From: Grimontia marina
Lineage (GTDB): Bacteria; Pseudomonadota; Gammaproteobacteria; Enterobacterales; Vibrionaceae
Assembly: GCF_900060185.1 (NCBI RefSeq)
Contig: NZ_FIZY01000005.1
Location: forward strand, 1-64,000
Length of the DNA: 64,000 nucleotides
Direction of reading: 5' to 3'
The notes beneath the pieces were generated by a model. It did no database searches. It had not been told where the DNA came from and was given only the letters and a program-made list of their open reading frames with translations. A program made the position numbers and the translations under genes. Below are positions 36,116 to 48,222 of this stretch, piece after piece. How positions within the stretch are numbered: position 1 is the stretch's first letter; each line of letters opens with the position of its first letter.

Positions 36116-37066
36116 TTATACGTCGTGCGTACGCACCAAACGGCGCGGCTTCAACATGCCCTCAGCATCGATTTCACCGACACCGATAAAGCTATTGTCT
36201 TCCCCCATGGTCACACGGACAACTTCGCCTTCTGCTGGCGCATTGGGAATCTGAACCGCTTGGCCTTGCAGTGCGTAACTCGCCACCACTGGCAGCAGGT
36301 TCACTTCACGCAAATCCTGTACAGCAGTATCCAGTGGCAGAAGCAATGGATCCAGCAGCTCACGCGGCTGAATGTCTTGCTCGCGCGCTTGTTCAAGCAG
36401 CGCCTCCAGTTGCTCAAGCGTCACCATTTTCTCGTATGGATAGCCTGAAACGCCGGTACGACGCAGCATAGTCACGTGTGCACCACAGCCCAGCATTTCG
36501 CCCAGATCGTCAACGATAGTGCGGATGTAAGTGCCTTTCGAGCAATGGACCTCCATCTCAACTTCCTGGCCTTCAAAGCGCAGCAGTGAGATTTCGTACA
36601 CAGTGATCTTACGGGCTTCACGCGGGACTTCGATACCTTTGCGGGCATATTCGTACAGCGGCTTACCTTCGTACTTCAATGCTGAGAACATCGAAGGTAC
36701 CTGCATGGTTTCACCGCGGAACGACGCTATGCTGCGCTCCAGATCGCCAAGGCTCACTTTTACTTCGCGGGTTTCGACCACTTCACCGTCAGAATCTGAG
36801 GTGTTCGTGCGCTCACCAAGCTTGGCAATCACACGGTAGCGTTTGTCAGAATCGAGAAGGAACTGTGAAAACTTGGTCGCTTCACCGAAGCAAATTGGCA
36901 GCATACCTGTTGCCAGTGGATCCAAGGCACCGGTATGGCCTGCTTTTTCAGCGAAGTAGATGTTTTTTACTTTCTGTAGCGCGGAGTTCGATGTAATGCC
37001 TGTCGGCTTATCCAGCAGGATAATGCCGTCAACAGGGCGTCCGCGACGACGAGGACGGCGACCCAT
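36116..37066 (-). CDS. truB: tRNA pseudouridine(55) synthase
   Basis: TruB converts U55 of the T-loop in nearly all tRNAs to pseudouridine. The 316-residue protein has the catalytic motif [14 protein letters not shown] with its essential Asp, the N-terminal [11 protein letters not shown], and a C-terminal PUA-like domain. Its ATG shares one base with the rbfA stop codon (TAATG), so the two genes are coupled. Confidence 0.97.
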   Translation of the reverse strand: MGRRPRRRGRPVDGIILLDKPTGITSNSALQKVKNIYFAEKAGHTGALDPLATGMLPICFGEATKFSQFLLDSDKRYRVIAKLGERTNTSDSDGEVVETREVKVSLGDLERSIASFRGETMQVPSMFSALKYEGKPLYEYARKGIEVPREARKITVYEISLLRFEGQEVEMEVHCSKGTYIRTIVDDLGEMLGCGAHVTMLRRTGVSGYPYEKMVTLEQLEALLEQAREQDIQPRELLDPLLLPLDTAVQDLREVNLLPVVASYALQGQAVQIPNAPAEGEVVRVTMGEDNSFIGVGEIDAEGMLKPRRLVRTHDV

Positions 37067-37458
37067 TACTCTTCTTCTCCGTTTTCATCCACACGGCGCT
37101 CTTCGTCTGATTTCACGGCTTGAGAAACCAGGTTAGAGATACGCATACCTTCTGTCAGTGATTCATCAAAAAAGAAAGTAATTTCTGGCGTGACGCGCAG
37201 ACGGATAGCTTTGCCCAGCAGGCTTCGGATGTAGCCAGTTGCTTCTTGAAGCGCTTCCAGACCACCTAGTGGGGTTTGCTCACCCATGGTCAGGAAAGTC
37301 ACGAATACTTTTGCGTAAGCCAGATCACGGGACACTTCTACGCCGGAAACTGTGACCATACCAATGCGTGGGTCTTTAATTTCGCGTTGCAGGATCAGGG
37401 CAATTTCTTTTTGCAGCTGCTGCGACACGCGTTGAGTGCGGCTAAATTCTTTTGCCAT
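37066..37458 (-). CDS. rbfA: 30S ribosome-binding factor A
   Basis: RbfA is a cold-shock and maturation factor that binds 30S subunits during late 16S processing. The 130-residue KH-fold protein shows [28 protein letters not shown] and the later [21 protein letters not shown]. The short charged C-terminal tail is normal. It lies between infB and truB, downstream of a long intercistronic hairpin. Confidence 0.97.
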   Translation of the reverse strand: MAKEFSRTQRVSQQLQKEIALILQREIKDPRIGMVTVSGVEVSRDLAYAKVFVTFLTMGEQTPLGGLEALQEATGYIRSLLGKAIRLRVTPEITFFFDESLTEGMRISNLVSQAVKSDEERRVDENGEEE

Positions 37459-37479
37459 AACGCTCTTCTCTCATAAGAA

Positions 37480-37510
37480 ATGGGGGGAAAGCGCTGAGCG
37501 CTTCCCCCCA
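37480..37510 (-). terminator. Long GC-rich hairpin between infB and rbfA
   Basis: TGGGGGG...GCGC and GCGC...CCCCCCA form a stem of about 12 pairs with one bulged A and a small loop. No T run follows directly on the minus strand (ATTTCTT), so it is more likely a partial terminator or an RNA-processing or stabilising element than a full stop. Confidence 0.5.
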
Positions 37511-37543
37511 TGGTGTTTATAAACAACCTGTTACAGTCGGTTA

Positions 37544-40243
37544 TTATTCGATAGTACGTTTCACTTCGACGATTTCGAATACTTCGATTTGGTCGCCTAC
37601 ACGTACATCGTTGTAGTTCTTAACGCCGATACCACACTCGTAACCTTTCGCCACTTCTTGTACGTCGTCTTTAAAGCGACGCAGTGACTCAAGCTCACCT
37701 TCGTAGATAACCACGTTATCGCGCAGTACGCGGATTGGGTTGTTTCGCTTGATGGTACCTTCAGTAACCATACAGCCTGCGATTGCGCCCAGTTTCGGTG
37801 ACTTAAACACGTCACGTACTTCTGCCAGACCCATGATTTCTTGTTTGAACTCAGGTGCCAGCATGCCGCTCATCGCTTGTTTCACTTCGTCGATCAGTGC
37901 GTAAATCACTGAGTAGTAACGAAGATCCAAGCTTTCAGCGTCGATGGTCTTACGTGCAGATGCATCAGCACGTACGTTAAAGCCAACCAGAATCGCGTTC
38001 GATGCCGCTGCCAGTACTGCGTCAGTTTCAGTGATTGCGCCCACACCAGAGCCTACAATCTTCACTTTCACTTCGTCAGTAGACAGTTTCACCAGTGAAT
38101 CAGCAATCGCTTCAACCGAACCTTGTACGTCTGCTTTCAGAACGATGTTCAGTTCAGACACTTCGCCTTCAGCCATGTTGGAGAACATGTTCTCCAGCTT
38201 CGCTTTCTGCTGGCGAGCCAGTTTCACGTCGCGGAACTTGCCTTGGCGGTACAGTGCAACTTCACGTGCTTTACGCTCGTCACGTACAACAGTCGCTTCG
38301 TCACCTGCTTGAGGAACACCTGACAGTCCCAGGATCTCCACAGGGATAGAAGGACCTGCTTCTTCAATCTCTTTACCGTTCTCGTCGCGCATCGCACGAA
38401 CACGACCATATTCCAGGCCACACAGAACGATATCGCCACGCTTCAGCGTACCTTCCTGAACCAGAACAGTTGCGACTGGGCCACGGCCTTTATCCAGACG
38501 TGATTCAACAACCACACCGCTCGCCATACCGTCACGTACTGCTTCAAGCTCCAGTACTTCTGATTGCAGCAGGATAGCTTCCAGCAGCGCATCAATGTTG
38601 ATGCCTTGTTTCGCAGAAACGTGAACAAACATGTTCTCGCCGCCCCAGTCTTCCGGGATAACGTTGTGCTGTGCCAGCTCATTCTTCACTTGGTCAGGGT
38701 TAGCTGCTTCTTTATCGATCTTGTTCACTGCAACAATCAGAGGAACTTCAGCCGCTTTCGCGTGCTGGATTGCCTCGATAGTCTGTGGCATTACGCCATC
38801 GTCTGCAGCAACAACAAGAACAACGATGTCCGTTGCTTTCGCACCACGAGCACGCATAGACGTAAACGCTGCGTGTCCAGGAGTATCCAGGAAGGTGATC
38901 ATGCCATTGTCGGTTTCAACGTGGTATGCACCAATGTGCTGGGTAATACCACCCGCTTCGCCCGATGCAACGTGCGCTTTACGGATGTAGTCCAGCAGCG
39001 ACGTCTTACCGTGGTCAACGTGACCCATGATGGTAACAACAGGAGCACGTGGTTCGCGCTGAGCGTCGCCGTCACGATCTGACAGTACCGCTTCTTCCAG
39101 CTCGTTTTCTTTGCGAAGAACAACCTTGTGGCCCATTTCTTCAGCAACCAGTTGTGCGGTTTCCTGATCGATAACCTGGTTGATGGTTGCCATAGCACCC
39201 ATCTTCATCATGGCCTTGATCACTTCAGTCGCTTTAACCGCCATCTTGTTTGCCAGTTCAGCAACAGTGACGGTTTCGCCGATTTCTACATCACGGGTAA
39301 CTTTCTGAGCAGGCTTCTGGAAGCCGTGCTGCATTGAGGTTGGCTTAGCCATACGGCCTTTGATCTTTCCGCCCTTACCACCGCGTGGACGAGAAGATGA
39401 AGAGTCATCTTTCTCTTGTGCTGATTTTTTCTTCTTACGACGACGTGGTGCAGCTTCTTGACGGCGATCTGCCTCATCTTCTGCTTCACGTGCGTATTTC
39501 GACGTCGTGGTGTGGTGATCAGCTGTTTCCATTACTTCAACAGCAGCTGCGTCTTGTTGACTCCAGCGCTCTTCGTTCAATTCTGCCATTTTGCGTGCCT
39601 CTTCTAGCTGGCGCTGACTTTCTTCTTCAGCTTTACGCTTGGCTTCCTCTTCCTGGCGACGCTTGAGTTCATCAGCTTCTTTCTTTGCTTGCGCCTCAGC
39701 TGCTTCACGAGCTGCGGTTTCTTCCGCAGTTTCGTTCGAAGCTTTTGCTTTCTCAGCCGCAATACGTGCTTTTTCTTCTGCTTCGCGCTTAGCTTTTTCT
39801 TCAGCCTCACGCTTTGCTTTCTCTTCAGCTTCACGTTTCGCTGCTTCTTCAGCTTCGCGACGTGCCTTTTCCTCGGCTTCGCGTTGTGCTGCTTCTTCAG
39901 CTTCACGTTGTGCAGCTTCCTGCGCTACACGCTGTTCTTCCAGATCACTGCGCTTCACGTAGGTGCGCTTTTTACGCACTTCTACCTGAACATCCTTACT
40001 CTTTCCGCCAGCACCTGAAACACTCAATGTGCTGCGTTTTTTGCGCTGTAGCGTCAGTCGAGTTGGAGCGCTACCATCATCGCCGTGCTCACGCTTAAGG
40101 TGAGCGAGCAAGGTTTGTTTCTCATCCTGGCTAACTTGGTCGTCTGCCGATTTCTGAATGCCTGCATCTTGAAATTGCTTCAGCAAACGTTCTACCGGCG
40201 TATCAATCTCACTCGCCAGTGCTTTAACTGTAACCTCTGACAT
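37544..40243 (-). CDS. infB: Translation initiation factor IF-2
   Basis: IF-2 is the GTPase that brings fMet-tRNA to the 30S subunit and promotes subunit joining. The 899-residue protein has a small N-terminal IF2_N fold and a long charged linker of repeated [10 protein letters not shown]-like units (about 105-215). The G domain follows, with G1 [10 protein letters not shown]3 DTPGHAAF and G4 NKID, and then domains II-IV. The charged repeats at about 39590-39930 are low-complexity but keep the frame. A strong AAAGGAGGAG site precedes the ATG. Confidence 0.98.
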   Translation of the reverse strand: MSEVTVKALASEIDTPVERLLKQFQDAGIQKSADDQVSQDEKQTLLAHLKREHGDDGSAPTRLTLQRKKRSTLSVSGAGGKSKDVQVEVRKKRTYVKRSDLEEQRVAQEAAQREAEEAAQREAEEKARREAEEAAKREAEEKAKREAEEKAKREAEEKARIAAEKAKASNETAEETAAREAAEAQAKKEADELKRRQEEEAKRKAEEESQRQLEEARKMAELNEERWSQQDAAAVEVMETADHHTTTSKYAREAEDEADRRQEAAPRRRKKKKSAQEKDDSSSSRPRGGKGGKIKGRMAKPTSMQHGFQKPAQKVTRDVEIGETVTVAELANKMAVKATEVIKAMMKMGAMATINQVIDQETAQLVAEEMGHKVVLRKENELEEAVLSDRDGDAQREPRAPVVTIMGHVDHGKTSLLDYIRKAHVASGEAGGITQHIGAYHVETDNGMITFLDTPGHAAFTSMRARGAKATDIVVLVVAADDGVMPQTIEAIQHAKAAEVPLIVAVNKIDKEAANPDQVKNELAQHNVIPEDWGGENMFVHVSAKQGINIDALLEAILLQSEVLELEAVRDGMASGVVVESRLDKGRGPVATVLVQEGTLKRGDIVLCGLEYGRVRAMRDENGKEIEEAGPSIPVEILGLSGVPQAGDEATVVRDERKAREVALYRQGKFRDVKLARQQKAKLENMFSNMAEGEVSELNIVLKADVQGSVEAIADSLVKLSTDEVKVKIVGSGVGAITETDAVLAAASNAILVGFNVRADASARKTIDAESLDLRYYSVIYALIDEVKQAMSGMLAPEFKQEIMGLAEVRDVFKSPKLGAIAGCMVTEGTIKRNNPIRVLRDNVVIYEGELESLRRFKDDVQEVAKGYECGIGVKNYNDVRVGDQIEVFEIVEVKRTIE

Positions 40244-40264
40244 TCTGCTCCTCCTTTGCTGCGC

Positions 40265-41752
40265 TTAAGCTTCGTCGCTGAACCAGCAAATATTGCGAGC
40301 GGCCATGATCAGCTCGCCCGCTTTAACTTCATCCATTCCCTCGATATCCAGAAGATCATCTGTGCCTTGGTCAGCCAGATCTTCCAGAGTACAGATGCCT
40401 TTCGCAGCCAGGCGGAACGCAACTTCGCGATCCAAGCCTTCCAGACCCAACAGGTCTTCCGCAGGCTCAGCACCTTCAAGGATTTCTTCTTTTGCCAACG
40501 CAATGGTGGTCAGTGCTTCTTTCGCACGGCTACGCAGTTCTTCAACTGTGTCTTCATCCAGACCATTGATTTCCAACAATTCTGCAGCTGGTACGTAAGC
40601 CACTTCTTCCAGAGTGGTGAAACCTTCTTCAACCAGCACTGCTGCGAAGTCTTCATCGATGTCCAGATGCTTGCTGAACAGGTCGATAGACTGGCCTGCT
40701 TCTTCCTGGTGTTTCTTCTGAAGATCTTCCACGGTCATCACGTTCAGTTCCCAGCCAGTCAGCTGAGACGCCAAACGCACATTTTGACCATTGCGGCCAA
40801 TAGCCTGTGCCAGGTTGTCTGCTTCAACAGCGATATCCATCGTGTGAGTGTCTTCATCCACGATGATGGAAGCAACGTCTGCCGGTGCCATTGCGTTGAT
40901 AACAAATTGCGCTGGGTTGTCGTCCCACAGCACGATGTCGATACGCTCGCCGCCTAACTCACCAGATACTGCCTGAACACGCGCACCACGCATACCCACA
41001 CACGCACCTACTGGGTCGATACGCTTGTCGTTGGTTTTCACCGCGATTTTTGCACGAGAGCCCGGGTCGCGAGCCGCGCCCATCACTTCGATCATCTCTT
41101 CGCCGATTTCTGGCACTTCAATGCGGAACAGTTCGATCAGCATTTCTGGCTTTGAACGGGTCATGAAAAGCTGGAAACCGCGCGCTTCTGGGCGTACAGC
41201 ATACAGCAAACCACGAACGCGGTCGCCTGGGCGGAAGTTTTCACGTGGCAGTTGATCGTCACGCTGGATTGCCGCTTCTGCGTTGTTACCCAGGTCGACG
41301 ATAATCACATCGCGATTAACTTTCTTAACCACACCGGTGATCAGCTCACCTTCGTTGTCCATGAACTGCTCAACCACTTGAGCACGCTCTGCTTCACGTA
41401 CTTTCTGCACGATCACTTGCTTCGCAGTTTGGGTCGTGATGCGGTCGAACGTCACTGATTCGATTTCGTCTTCAACGAAACCACCCAGATCCAGTGTCTC
41501 ATCTTCAAATTGTGCCGCTTCCAACGTGATTTCACGCGTTGGTAGCGCCACTTCTTCTACCACCAACCAGCGGCGGAATGTGTCAAACTCACCAGTTTTA
41601 CGATCGATAGCAACACGTACATCGATGTCAGCTTCGTATTTTTTCTTTGTAGCTGTAGCCAGCGCCGTTTCCAGTGCTTCAAAAATGCGCTCACGTGGAA
41701 CTGCTTTTTCGTTGGATACCGCTTCTACGACAGCCAAGATTTCTTTGTTCAT
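40265..41752 (-). CDS. nusA: Transcription termination/antitermination protein NusA
   Basis: NusA binds RNA polymerase and controls pausing, termination and rRNA antitermination. The 495-residue protein has the N-terminal polymerase-binding domain, an S1 domain ([20 protein letters not shown]), two KH domains (ending [22 protein letters not shown]) and two C-terminal acidic repeats. Length equals the E. coli protein. It sits in the conserved rimP-nusA-infB operon. Confidence 0.98.
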   Translation of the reverse strand: MNKEILAVVEAVSNEKAVPRERIFEALETALATATKKKYEADIDVRVAIDRKTGEFDTFRRWLVVEEVALPTREITLEAAQFEDETLDLGGFVEDEIESVTFDRITTQTAKQVIVQKVREAERAQVVEQFMDNEGELITGVVKKVNRDVIIVDLGNNAEAAIQRDDQLPRENFRPGDRVRGLLYAVRPEARGFQLFMTRSKPEMLIELFRIEVPEIGEEMIEVMGAARDPGSRAKIAVKTNDKRIDPVGACVGMRGARVQAVSGELGGERIDIVLWDDNPAQFVINAMAPADVASIIVDEDTHTMDIAVEADNLAQAIGRNGQNVRLASQLTGWELNVMTVEDLQKKHQEEAGQSIDLFSKHLDIDEDFAAVLVEEGFTTLEEVAYVPAAELLEINGLDEDTVEELRSRAKEALTTIALAKEEILEGAEPAEDLLGLEGLDREVAFRLAAKGICTLEDLADQGTDDLLDIEGMDEVKAGELIMAARNICWFSDEA

Positions 41753-41773
41753 GAACTAATGCCTCATTTAACC

Positions 41774-42229
41774 TTAAAATGAAGGAACCAGGTTGGCCTT
41801 GGCTATATTGCTCAGGGCGAACGCTTCTTCGTTGCCATCGACCTTGATGGTGACGGTTTCGCCTTCGACAGAAAGAATTTCACCTTTCCACTTGCGGCGG
41901 TTCTGCATGGCCATCTTCAGCACAATGTTCACTTCGTGGCCAACAAAGCGCTGATAATGTTCTGCTTTAAACAGTGGTCGCTCCAAACCAGGAGACGACA
42001 CTTCCAGGTTGTAAGCCACAGTAATTGGATCTTCGACGTCCATTACTGCGCTAACCTGGCGGCTAACTTCAGCACAGTCTTCAACTGTGATGCCGTTTTC
42101 GTGATCAATATAGATACGAAGGGTGGAGTGTTGTCCCGCACGAACAAACTCGAGCCCGACCAGTTCGTAATCTAATGCCTCTACAGGCGCTTCAAGCAAG
42201 GCGTGAAGCTGTTTCTCTAGTCCGGTCAT
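41774..42229 (-). CDS. rimP: Ribosome maturation factor RimP
   Basis: RimP assists early 30S assembly. The 151-residue protein has the two-domain layout with [18 protein letters not shown] in the first part, then [11 protein letters not shown] and the C-terminal Sm-like region. It is the first protein gene of the nusA operon, behind the initiator tRNA, as in E. coli (metY-rimP-nusA-infB). Confidence 0.96.
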   Translation of the reverse strand: MTGLEKQLHALLEAPVEALDYELVGLEFVRAGQHSTLRIYIDHENGITVEDCAEVSRQVSAVMDVEDPITVAYNLEVSSPGLERPLFKAEHYQRFVGHEVNIVLKMAMQNRRKWKGEILSVEGETVTIKVDGNEEAFALSNIAKANLVPSF

Positions 42230-42244
42230 ACAAACCCCAGAAAT

Positions 42245-42265
42245 AAAAAAAGGGCCTAAAAGCCC
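42245..42265 (-). terminator. Weak hairpin with T run just before rimP
   Basis: On the minus strand GGGC and GCCC pair around a six-base loop and are followed by seven T. It lies 16 bases before the rimP start, so it may attenuate transcription entering the nusA operon. Confidence 0.55.
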
Positions 42266-42302
42266 AGTTATCCATCCGAATGGTCATCTTCAGATAACAA
42301 AA

Positions 42303-42322
42303 AACCCCGAATTTCGGGGTTT
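42303..42322 (-). terminator. Terminator after the initiator tRNA
   Basis: AACCCCGA and TCGGGGTT form an 8-bp stem followed by a T run. It lies between the tRNA and rimP and probably allows partial read-through, as in the E. coli metY operon. Confidence 0.8.
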
Positions 42323-42398
42323 AATGTAACTGGACCCTGATGTCATGATTTCTCATGACCAGTGACTGTTTTGGTCTCTATAAACAATCACCTCAAAG

Positions 42399-42475
<77 letters not shown>

Positions 42476-42489
42476 TCCGAACGGCGCAC

Positions 42490-42519
42490 ATTATATCGTC
42501 GCCTCATGCACTATTTCAA
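42490..42519 (-). promoter_or_regulatory. Promoter of tRNA-fMet and the rimP-nusA-infB operon
   Basis: TTGAAA (42514-42519) and TATAAT (42490-42495) are separated by 18 bases on the minus strand, 15 bases before the tRNA 5' end and in the gap between the two tRNA genes. Confidence 0.75.
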
Positions 42520-42550
42520 GTGCCATGGCCTTATTCAGGACTTTTAAATC

Positions 42551-42637
42551 TGGTGCTGAGAGCGGGACTTGAACCCGCACGCCTGTTAAGGCACTGCCCC
42601 CTCAAGACAGCGTGTCTACCAATTCCACCACCTCAGC
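42551..42637 (-). tRNA. leuU: tRNA-Leu (GAG)
   Basis: An 87-base class II tRNA with encoded CCA on the minus strand. The acceptor stem is GCTGAGG/CTCAGC, the D-loop carries GGTGGAATTGGTAGAC, and the anticodon loop TTGAGGG reads GAG (42601-42603). It has a long variable arm. E. coli leuU lies in the same place between secG and metY. Confidence 0.95.
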
Positions 42638-42645
42638 GAAAGGTA

Positions 42646-42978
42646 TTAATTAGGGATGTCGTTGTTGTTACTAACAGCTGGCACATCACCTGACTGAACT
42701 TGTTCCACTGGAACACTCAAGTCATCGTATTCTCCGCCTGCTTCTGTCTGCTTTGCAGTCAGGTTACCTAGCACCAGGCTGAGAATGAAAAATATCGTCG
42801 CGAAGATCGCGGTCATTCGGGTGAGGAAGTTTCCAGAGCCGCCAGAGCCAAACACAGTGTTTGATGCTCCAGCCCCAAATGAGGCTCCCATATCTGCGCC
42901 TTTACCTTGTTGAACCAGTACCAGGCCAATGACAGCAAGTGCGGCCAACAGATAAATCACAAGTAGAATTTCGTACAT
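42646..42978 (-). CDS. secG: Preprotein translocase subunit SecG
   Basis: SecG is the small auxiliary subunit of the SecYEG protein-export channel. The 110-residue protein has two membrane helices (about 2-22 and 53-73) joined by the conserved VLVQQGKGADMGASFG...GSGNFLTR loop. The C-terminal tail is hydrophilic. I start it at MYEILLV, which has AGGTGG upstream. It ends just before tRNA-Leu. Confidence 0.95.
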   Translation of the reverse strand: MYEILLVIYLLAALAVIGLVLVQQGKGADMGASFGAGASNTVFGSGGSGNFLTRMTAIFATIFFILSLVLGNLTAKQTEAGGEYDDLSVPVEQVQSGDVPAVSNNNDIPN

Positions 42979-43061
42979 GGGTTCCACCTATGTTCCAAAT
43001 TGTTGAGCCAGATGACCAATTCAAGTTCACCAGCGCAACTCCCATCATTGGGAGCGGGAGA

Positions 43062-43090
43062 ATACTAACGAATGCCAGCAGGTGAAACAA
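43062..43090 (-). promoter_or_regulatory. secG promoter
   Basis: TTGTTT (43085-43090) and TAGTAT (43062-43067) are 17 bases apart on the minus strand, about 85 bases before secG. A small hairpin (CTCCCA/TGGGAG, 43037-43052) lies in the leader. Confidence 0.6.
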
Positions 43091-43189
43091 GTGAAAAATG
43101 CAAAAAAACAGGACTTTTCATTTCGTTTGCACATCTTGTGACCAACCGGACGCTCCCGCCCCTTCACCATCCCTGTAAGGATTCGGAAA

Positions 43190-44527
43190 TTAGCAGTTTG
43201 CTTTCACCGCATCTGCAATTTCCAATGCGTAGGCTTTTACGTCCTCCGCATTTTCGCCTTCCACCATAACGCGGATCAGCGGTTCAGTGCCAGACTTACG
43301 CAGCAACACGCGACCTGTCTCGCCAAGTTTAGCTTCCACAGACGCTTTCGCTGACAACACGGCGTCGGACTCCAGAGGGTTGCTAGCGCCGCTGAAACGC
43401 ACGTTTTCAAGCACTTGTGGGAACATGCTCATGCCATCGCACAGCTCTTTAAGCGACATACCGGTACCGACAACACTTGCCAGTACTTGCAACGCAGCCA
43501 CAATCGCATCACCGGTCGTCACTTTATCCAGCAAAATGACATGGCCTGAGTTTTCAGCGCCGATTTTCCAGCCGTTTTCCAGCAGCTTTTCCATCACATA
43601 GCGGTCACCCACTTTGGCACGGGTGAACGGAATGCCGAGGTTTTTCAGCGCCAATTCCATGCCCATGTTGGTCATCAAGGTACCCACCACCCCGCCTTTC
43701 AACTCACCACGGCGCAATGACTCACGGGCGATGATATAGGCAATCTGATCACCATCGACTTTATTGCCTTCATGGTCAACCATGATCACGCGGTCACCAT
43801 CACCATCAAAGGCTACACCCATCATAGCTTGCTCTTCGACAACACGAGCCTGCAACGCACGTACATCGGTCGCGCCTACTTCATCGTTAATATTGGTACC
43901 ATTCGGCTCAACACCCATCGCGATGACATCGGCACCCAACTCTTTAAACACAGATGGTGCGATGTGATAGGTCGCACCATGAGCACAGTCGATAACTATC
44001 TTCATTCCCTTCAAGTTCATATCAGACGGGAAGGTGCCTTTGCAGAACTCGATATAACGGCCAGCGGCATCGACAATACGTTTTGCCTTACCCAGTTGCG
44101 CTGACTCTACGCACATTAGTGGCTGTTCAAGCTCTGCTTCAATCGCAAGCTCGATGGCATCCGGCAGTTTGGTTCCTTCAGATGAGAAGAACTTGATGCC
44201 GTTATCGTAGTAAGGGTTGTGTGAAGCTGAAATCACAATACCCGCTTCAGCACGGAATGTTTGTGTGAGGTAAGCGATTGCTGGAGTAGGCATTGGTCCC
44301 GTAAATGCAGCCTGCAGACCTGCAGCTGAAAGCCCAGCCTCCAACGCGGATTCCAACATGTAGCCAGAAATACGAGTATCTTTACCAATCAGTACTTTCT
44401 TGGTGCCCTGCTGACTCAGTATCCGACCAGCTGCCCAGCCAAGCTTAAGGATGAAGTCTGGCGTGATCGGGAATTGACCCACTTTACCGCGAACACCGTC
44501 GGTGCCAAAGTACTTACGTTCTGTCAT
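43190..44527 (-). CDS. glmM: Phosphoglucosamine mutase
   Basis: GlmM interconverts glucosamine-6-phosphate and glucosamine-1-phosphate on the way to UDP-GlcNAc for peptidoglycan and LPS. The 445-residue protein has the phosphoserine loop [12 protein letters not shown] (about 99-110), the metal site AFDGDGDRV, and the sugar-binding and phosphate-binding loops (GAENSGH and [15 protein letters not shown]). It overlaps the folP stop by 4 bases, the usual folP-glmM pair. Confidence 0.97.
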   Translation of the reverse strand: MTERKYFGTDGVRGKVGQFPITPDFILKLGWAAGRILSQQGTKKVLIGKDTRISGYMLESALEAGLSAAGLQAAFTGPMPTPAIAYLTQTFRAEAGIVISASHNPYYDNGIKFFSSEGTKLPDAIELAIEAELEQPLMCVESAQLGKAKRIVDAAGRYIEFCKGTFPSDMNLKGMKIVIDCAHGATYHIAPSVFKELGADVIAMGVEPNGTNINDEVGATDVRALQARVVEEQAMMGVAFDGDGDRVIMVDHEGNKVDGDQIAYIIARESLRRGELKGGVVGTLMTNMGMELALKNLGIPFTRAKVGDRYVMEKLLENGWKIGAENSGHVILLDKVTTGDAIVAALQVLASVVGTGMSLKELCDGMSMFPQVLENVRFSGASNPLESDAVLSAKASVEAKLGETGRVLLRKSGTEPLIRVMVEGENAEDVKAYALEIADAVKANC

Positions 44528-45375
44528 TGTGTATCTCCAAATAAACCCGCTGCTTCTCGCATTGTGTTCACAACACGGACGACATCGGAGGTTTCAGCCA
44601 CGTCATGAACGCGGATGATTTGAGCCCCTTTCAAAGCAGCAATGGTGGCGCAAGCTAAGCTCCCCCCGAGAATCTCAGTGGGGGATTTTTCTAATAATTT
44701 AAAAATCATAGACTTTCGTGACATTCCCGCCAGAACCGGTAGGCCAAATCGATGAAAGTCTTCCAGCTTTGCAAGTAGCTGGTAGTTATGTTTCAGTGTT
44801 TTCCCAAAGCCAAATCCCGGATCAAGAATAACCTTGCTCTTTTCAATTCCTGCCACTTCACACGCCTTCAATCGAGCATCAAAGAAGCTAAAAACATCTC
44901 CAAACAAATCGTCGTAGGTTGGATTGGTTTGCATGGTGCGCGGTTGTCCCTGCATATGCATCAGGCAAACGGGCACATTGGCTTTTGCTGCCTCTTCCAA
45001 TGCCTGCGGCTCCTGAAGAGCACGTACATCATTGATAATATCGGAACCGGAAGCCACGGCTTCACGCATAACTCCTGCTTTACTGGTATCTATAGATATC
45101 CAACAATCAAAGCGAGAACGAATAGCTTCAATAGCAGGAATCACACGTTCCAACTCATCTTCCAAGGAAACGTCTACGGCACCAGGACGGGTCGATTCAC
45201 CGCCAATATCCAAAATAGTTGCGCCTGCTTTTAGCATGGCTTCGGCGTGCAGGAGAGCGGTATCTAACCGGTTGAATTTTCCGCCATCAGAAAACGAATC
45301 CGGCGTCACGTTGAGGATCCCCATCACCTGTGGTGAAGAAAGATCGAGGGTTTTATTTTTGCTGACGAGTTTCAT
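44524..45375 (-). CDS. folP: Dihydropteroate synthase
   Basis: FolP condenses p-aminobenzoate with hydroxymethyl-dihydropterin diphosphate in folate synthesis and is the sulfonamide target. The 283-residue TIM barrel has [16 protein letters not shown] at the start, GGESTRPGA, and [13 protein letters not shown], all intact. It follows ftsH behind a terminator and overlaps glmM by 4 bases. Confidence 0.97.
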   Translation of the reverse strand: MKLVSKNKTLDLSSPQVMGILNVTPDSFSDGGKFNRLDTALLHAEAMLKAGATILDIGGESTRPGAVDVSLEDELERVIPAIEAIRSRFDCWISIDTSKAGVMREAVASGSDIINDVRALQEPQALEEAAKANVPVCLMHMQGQPRTMQTNPTYDDLFGDVFSFFDARLKACEVAGIEKSKVILDPGFGFGKTLKHNYQLLAKLEDFHRFGLPVLAGMSRKSMIFKLLEKSPTEILGGSLACATIAALKGAQIIRVHDVAETSDVVRVVNTMREAAGLFGDTQ

Positions 45376-45418
45376 ATGAGGGCTTTGTTCGGGCAGAGAA
45401 TCTTCTACAGATAAAAGA

Positions 45419-45445
45419 AAAACCCCGAGTTATCCCGGGGTTTTG
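45419..45445 (-). terminator. Terminator between ftsH and folP
   Basis: AACCCCG and CGGGGTT pair around a short loop. The minus strand continues with TTTTTC. It lies 18 bases after ftsH. Confidence 0.8.
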
Positions 45446-45462
45446 TCGGTTTGAATCACCAA

Positions 45463-47421
45463 TTACGCTTCCGACTTACCGTCTGGGTCGACTGACTTGT
45501 TGCCAGTTTCCACTTCGTCCGAAGACGGAGGAACGTCGCTAGAGCTGGCTTCAGCGCTTGGATTGGTCGGCGTATTATCTGAACTGTCGTCAGCGGACCA
45601 GCCTGCTGGCTCACGAACAGGGCGTCTTGCCATCAGGTCATCAATTTGTGCAGCATCGATAGTTTCGTACTTCATCAATGCATCTTTCATCGCATGCATG
45701 ATATCCATATTTTCTTCGATGATCTTACGCGCACGTAGGTAGTTACGGTCAATCAGTTCACGAATTTCACCATCGATAAGACGTGCAGTCTCATCAGACA
45801 TGTGCTTACTCTGTGTCACGGAGCGACCAAGGAACACTTCACCTTCGTCTTCTGCGTACAGCAGTGGACCTAATTTCTCAGAGAAGCCCCATTGAGTAAC
45901 CATCTTACGGGCAATATCTGTTGCACGCTCAATATCGTTAGATGCGCCAGTTGACACTTTGTCAACACCGTAAATGAGCTCTTCGGCCAGTCGTCCACCG
46001 TACAGACTCGAAATCATCGACTCCAAGTGCTGGCGAGACATGCTGACACGGTCTTGCTCAGGTAGATACATTGTCACACCCAACGCACGACCACGTGGAA
46101 TAATAGAAACTTTGTACACTGGGTCATGCTCTGGCACCAAGCGACCAACAACAGCGTGGCCTGCTTCGTGGTATGCCGTTGATTCTTTGACCTCTTCAGA
46201 CATCACCATAGACTTGCGTTCTGCGCCCATCATGATCTTGTCTTTCGCGAGTTCAAACTCAACCATTGAAACAACGCGCTTGTTACCACGCGCAGCAAAT
46301 AGCGCTGCTTCGTTGACAAGGTTAGCCAGATCTGCACCCGAGAAACCCGGGGTACCACGAGCAATCAGTGACGCTTCAACATCACTGCCCAACGGCACTT
46401 TACGCATGTGAACTTTAAGGATCTGCTCACGACCACGAACATCTGGAAGACCAACGACAACCTGACGGTCGAAACGGCCTGGACGCAGCAGCGCTGGGTC
46501 AAGAACGTCTGGACGGTTCGTTGCGGCAATAACAATGATGCCTTCGTTACCTTCAAAGCCATCCATTTCAACCAGCATTTGGTTCAGTGTTTGCTCACGC
46601 TCGTCGTGACCACCACCCAAACCTGCGCCACGTTGGCGGCCCACTGCGTCTATTTCGTCAATAAAGATGATACACGGCGATGCTTTCTTCGCTTGTTCAA
46701 ACATGTCACGTACACGTGATGCACCCACACCCACAAACATCTCAACGAAATCAGAACCGGAGATGGTAAAGAATGGGACTTTGGCTTCACCGGCAATGGC
46801 TTTCGCTAGCAAAGTCTTACCCGTACCAGGAGGACCAACCATCAGCACGCCTGTCGGAATCTTACCGCCCAGTTTCTGGAAACGGCTTGGATCACGCAGG
46901 TAATCAACCAGTTCTTTTACGTCTTCTTTTGCTTCATCACAGCCAGCAACATCTGCAAATGTCGTTTTAATCTGTTCTTCGCTCATCATGCGCGCTTTTG
47001 ATTTACCAAAAGACATCGCACCTTTACCGCCACCGCCTTGCATCTGGCGCATGAAGAAAATCCATACACCGATGAGCAGAAGCATTGGGAACCAGGAGAT
47101 GAAAATAGACGCCAGAATGCTCGGTTCTTCAGGTGGTGTACCACGCACCTGAACTTTGTGGTTAATCAAGTCATCCAGAAGCTTTGGATCTTGGAGTACA
47201 GGCATATACGTGACATAGCCAGTGCCGTCACGACGTGTCACTTTCAGTTCACGGTTATCGAACTGTACATCCTGTATCTTATCCTGTCCTATCTCTTGGA
47301 CAAACGTTGTGTAGTCGACTTGACGGCCAGCACTGTCACCCGGTCCAAAGCTTTGGAACACAGACATTAGTACGACAGCGATAACCAGCCATAAAATCAA
47401 GTTTTTTGCCATGTCACTCAA
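45463..47421 (-). CDS. ftsH: ATP-dependent zinc metalloprotease FtsH
   Basis: FtsH is a membrane-anchored hexameric AAA protease that degrades LpxC, sigma-32 and damaged membrane proteins. The 652-residue protein has two membrane helices (about 5-22 and 100-120) flanking a periplasmic domain. The AAA domain has Walker A GPPGTGKT and Walker [13 protein letters not shown], the second region of homology follows, and the zinc motif is HEAGH. It lies 41 bases after rlmE, as in other gamma-proteobacteria. Confidence 0.98.
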   Translation of the reverse strand: MSDMAKNLILWLVIAVVLMSVFQSFGPGDSAGRQVDYTTFVQEIGQDKIQDVQFDNRELKVTRRDGTGYVTYMPVLQDPKLLDDLINHKVQVRGTPPEEPSILASIFISWFPMLLLIGVWIFFMRQMQGGGGKGAMSFGKSKARMMSEEQIKTTFADVAGCDEAKEDVKELVDYLRDPSRFQKLGGKIPTGVLMVGPPGTGKTLLAKAIAGEAKVPFFTISGSDFVEMFVGVGASRVRDMFEQAKKASPCIIFIDEIDAVGRQRGAGLGGGHDEREQTLNQMLVEMDGFEGNEGIIVIAATNRPDVLDPALLRPGRFDRQVVVGLPDVRGREQILKVHMRKVPLGSDVEASLIARGTPGFSGADLANLVNEAALFAARGNKRVVSMVEFELAKDKIMMGAERKSMVMSEEVKESTAYHEAGHAVVGRLVPEHDPVYKVSIIPRGRALGVTMYLPEQDRVSMSRQHLESMISSLYGGRLAEELIYGVDKVSTGASNDIERATDIARKMVTQWGFSEKLGPLLYAEDEGEVFLGRSVTQSKHMSDETARLIDGEIRELIDRNYLRARKIIEENMDIMHAMKDALMKYETIDAAQIDDLMARRPVREPAGWSADDSSDNTPTNPSAEASSSDVPPSSDEVETGNKSVDPDGKSEA

Positions 47422-47462
47422 GGTGTTAGCCCCGCAAAAACTATATTAATAATGGTAGAGTA

Positions 47463-48092
47463 CTACAGTTTATAACCTGTAGCCACAATGTAGACCTCGC
47501 GTGAGCGTGCACGTGAGGAATCAGGTTTACGGATTTTAACCGCTTTAAACATCTTACGCACTTCGGCCAAGTACTGATCAAAGCCTTCCCCCTGGAACAC
47601 TTTGACAATAAACGAACCGTTTGGTGCCAAGACTTCACGACACATGTCCAATGCAAGCTCAACAAGGTACATGGCGCGTGGCTGGTCTGAAGCCAAGTTA
47701 CCGCTCATGTTTGGTGCCATGTCTGACATCACCACATCCACCATATCGGGTTGAATACGATCAAGTAGCGCATTAAGCACCGCTTCTTCGCGGAAATCGC
47801 CTTGCAAGAATGCCACGCCTGGAAGAGAGTCCATAGGCAGAATATCACAGGCAATCACCTGTCCACTATCACCGACCTGCTCTACTGCGTATTGAGACCA
47901 GCCACCTGGAGCTGCCCCCAAATCCACAACAGTCATGCCCGGTTTCAGCAGCTTATCTTTACCCTGGATCTCGTCAAGTTTAAAAATTGCTCTCGAGCGA
48001 AAGCCTTTTTTCTGGGCTTCCTGAACATATTTATCATCAAAATGTTCTTTCAACCAGCGACCAGAACTCGCTGAGTGTTTCTTTTTGCTCAT
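47463..48092 (-). CDS. rlmE: 23S rRNA (uridine(2552)-2'-O)-methyltransferase
   Basis: RlmE (FtsJ/RrmJ) uses S-adenosylmethionine to methylate the ribose of U2552 in the peptidyl-transferase A-loop and helps late 50S assembly. The 209-residue protein has the cofactor motif [14 protein letters not shown], the conserved DMAPNMSG and the catalytic lysines in [13 protein letters not shown]. Order rlmE-ftsH is standard. It diverges from yhbY. Confidence 0.97.
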   Translation of the reverse strand: MSKKKHSASSGRWLKEHFDDKYVQEAQKKGFRSRAIFKLDEIQGKDKLLKPGMTVVDLGAAPGGWSQYAVEQVGDSGQVIACDILPMDSLPGVAFLQGDFREEAVLNALLDRIQPDMVDVVMSDMAPNMSGNLASDQPRAMYLVELALDMCREVLAPNGSFIVKVFQGEGFDQYLAEVRKMFKAVKIRKPDSSRARSREVYIVATGYKL

Positions 48093-48222
48093 GTTTTACC
48101 TAGCCCACAATACCACCGCAAAGTTCTTGCTGATGATTCGGGGGATATTTGTTCAGTTTGGATAGAGATGGCGGTAGAATGTCACGTTTTCAACCCCGAT
48201 AAAACAATAAATCGAGTCATCA

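Noticed and set aside
39590-39930. Repetitive charged stretch in infB that could suggest an inserted repeat or assembly artefact
   Set aside because: Charged Ala/Glu/Lys/Arg repeats are normal in the linker of gamma-proteobacterial IF-2, and the frame is intact.
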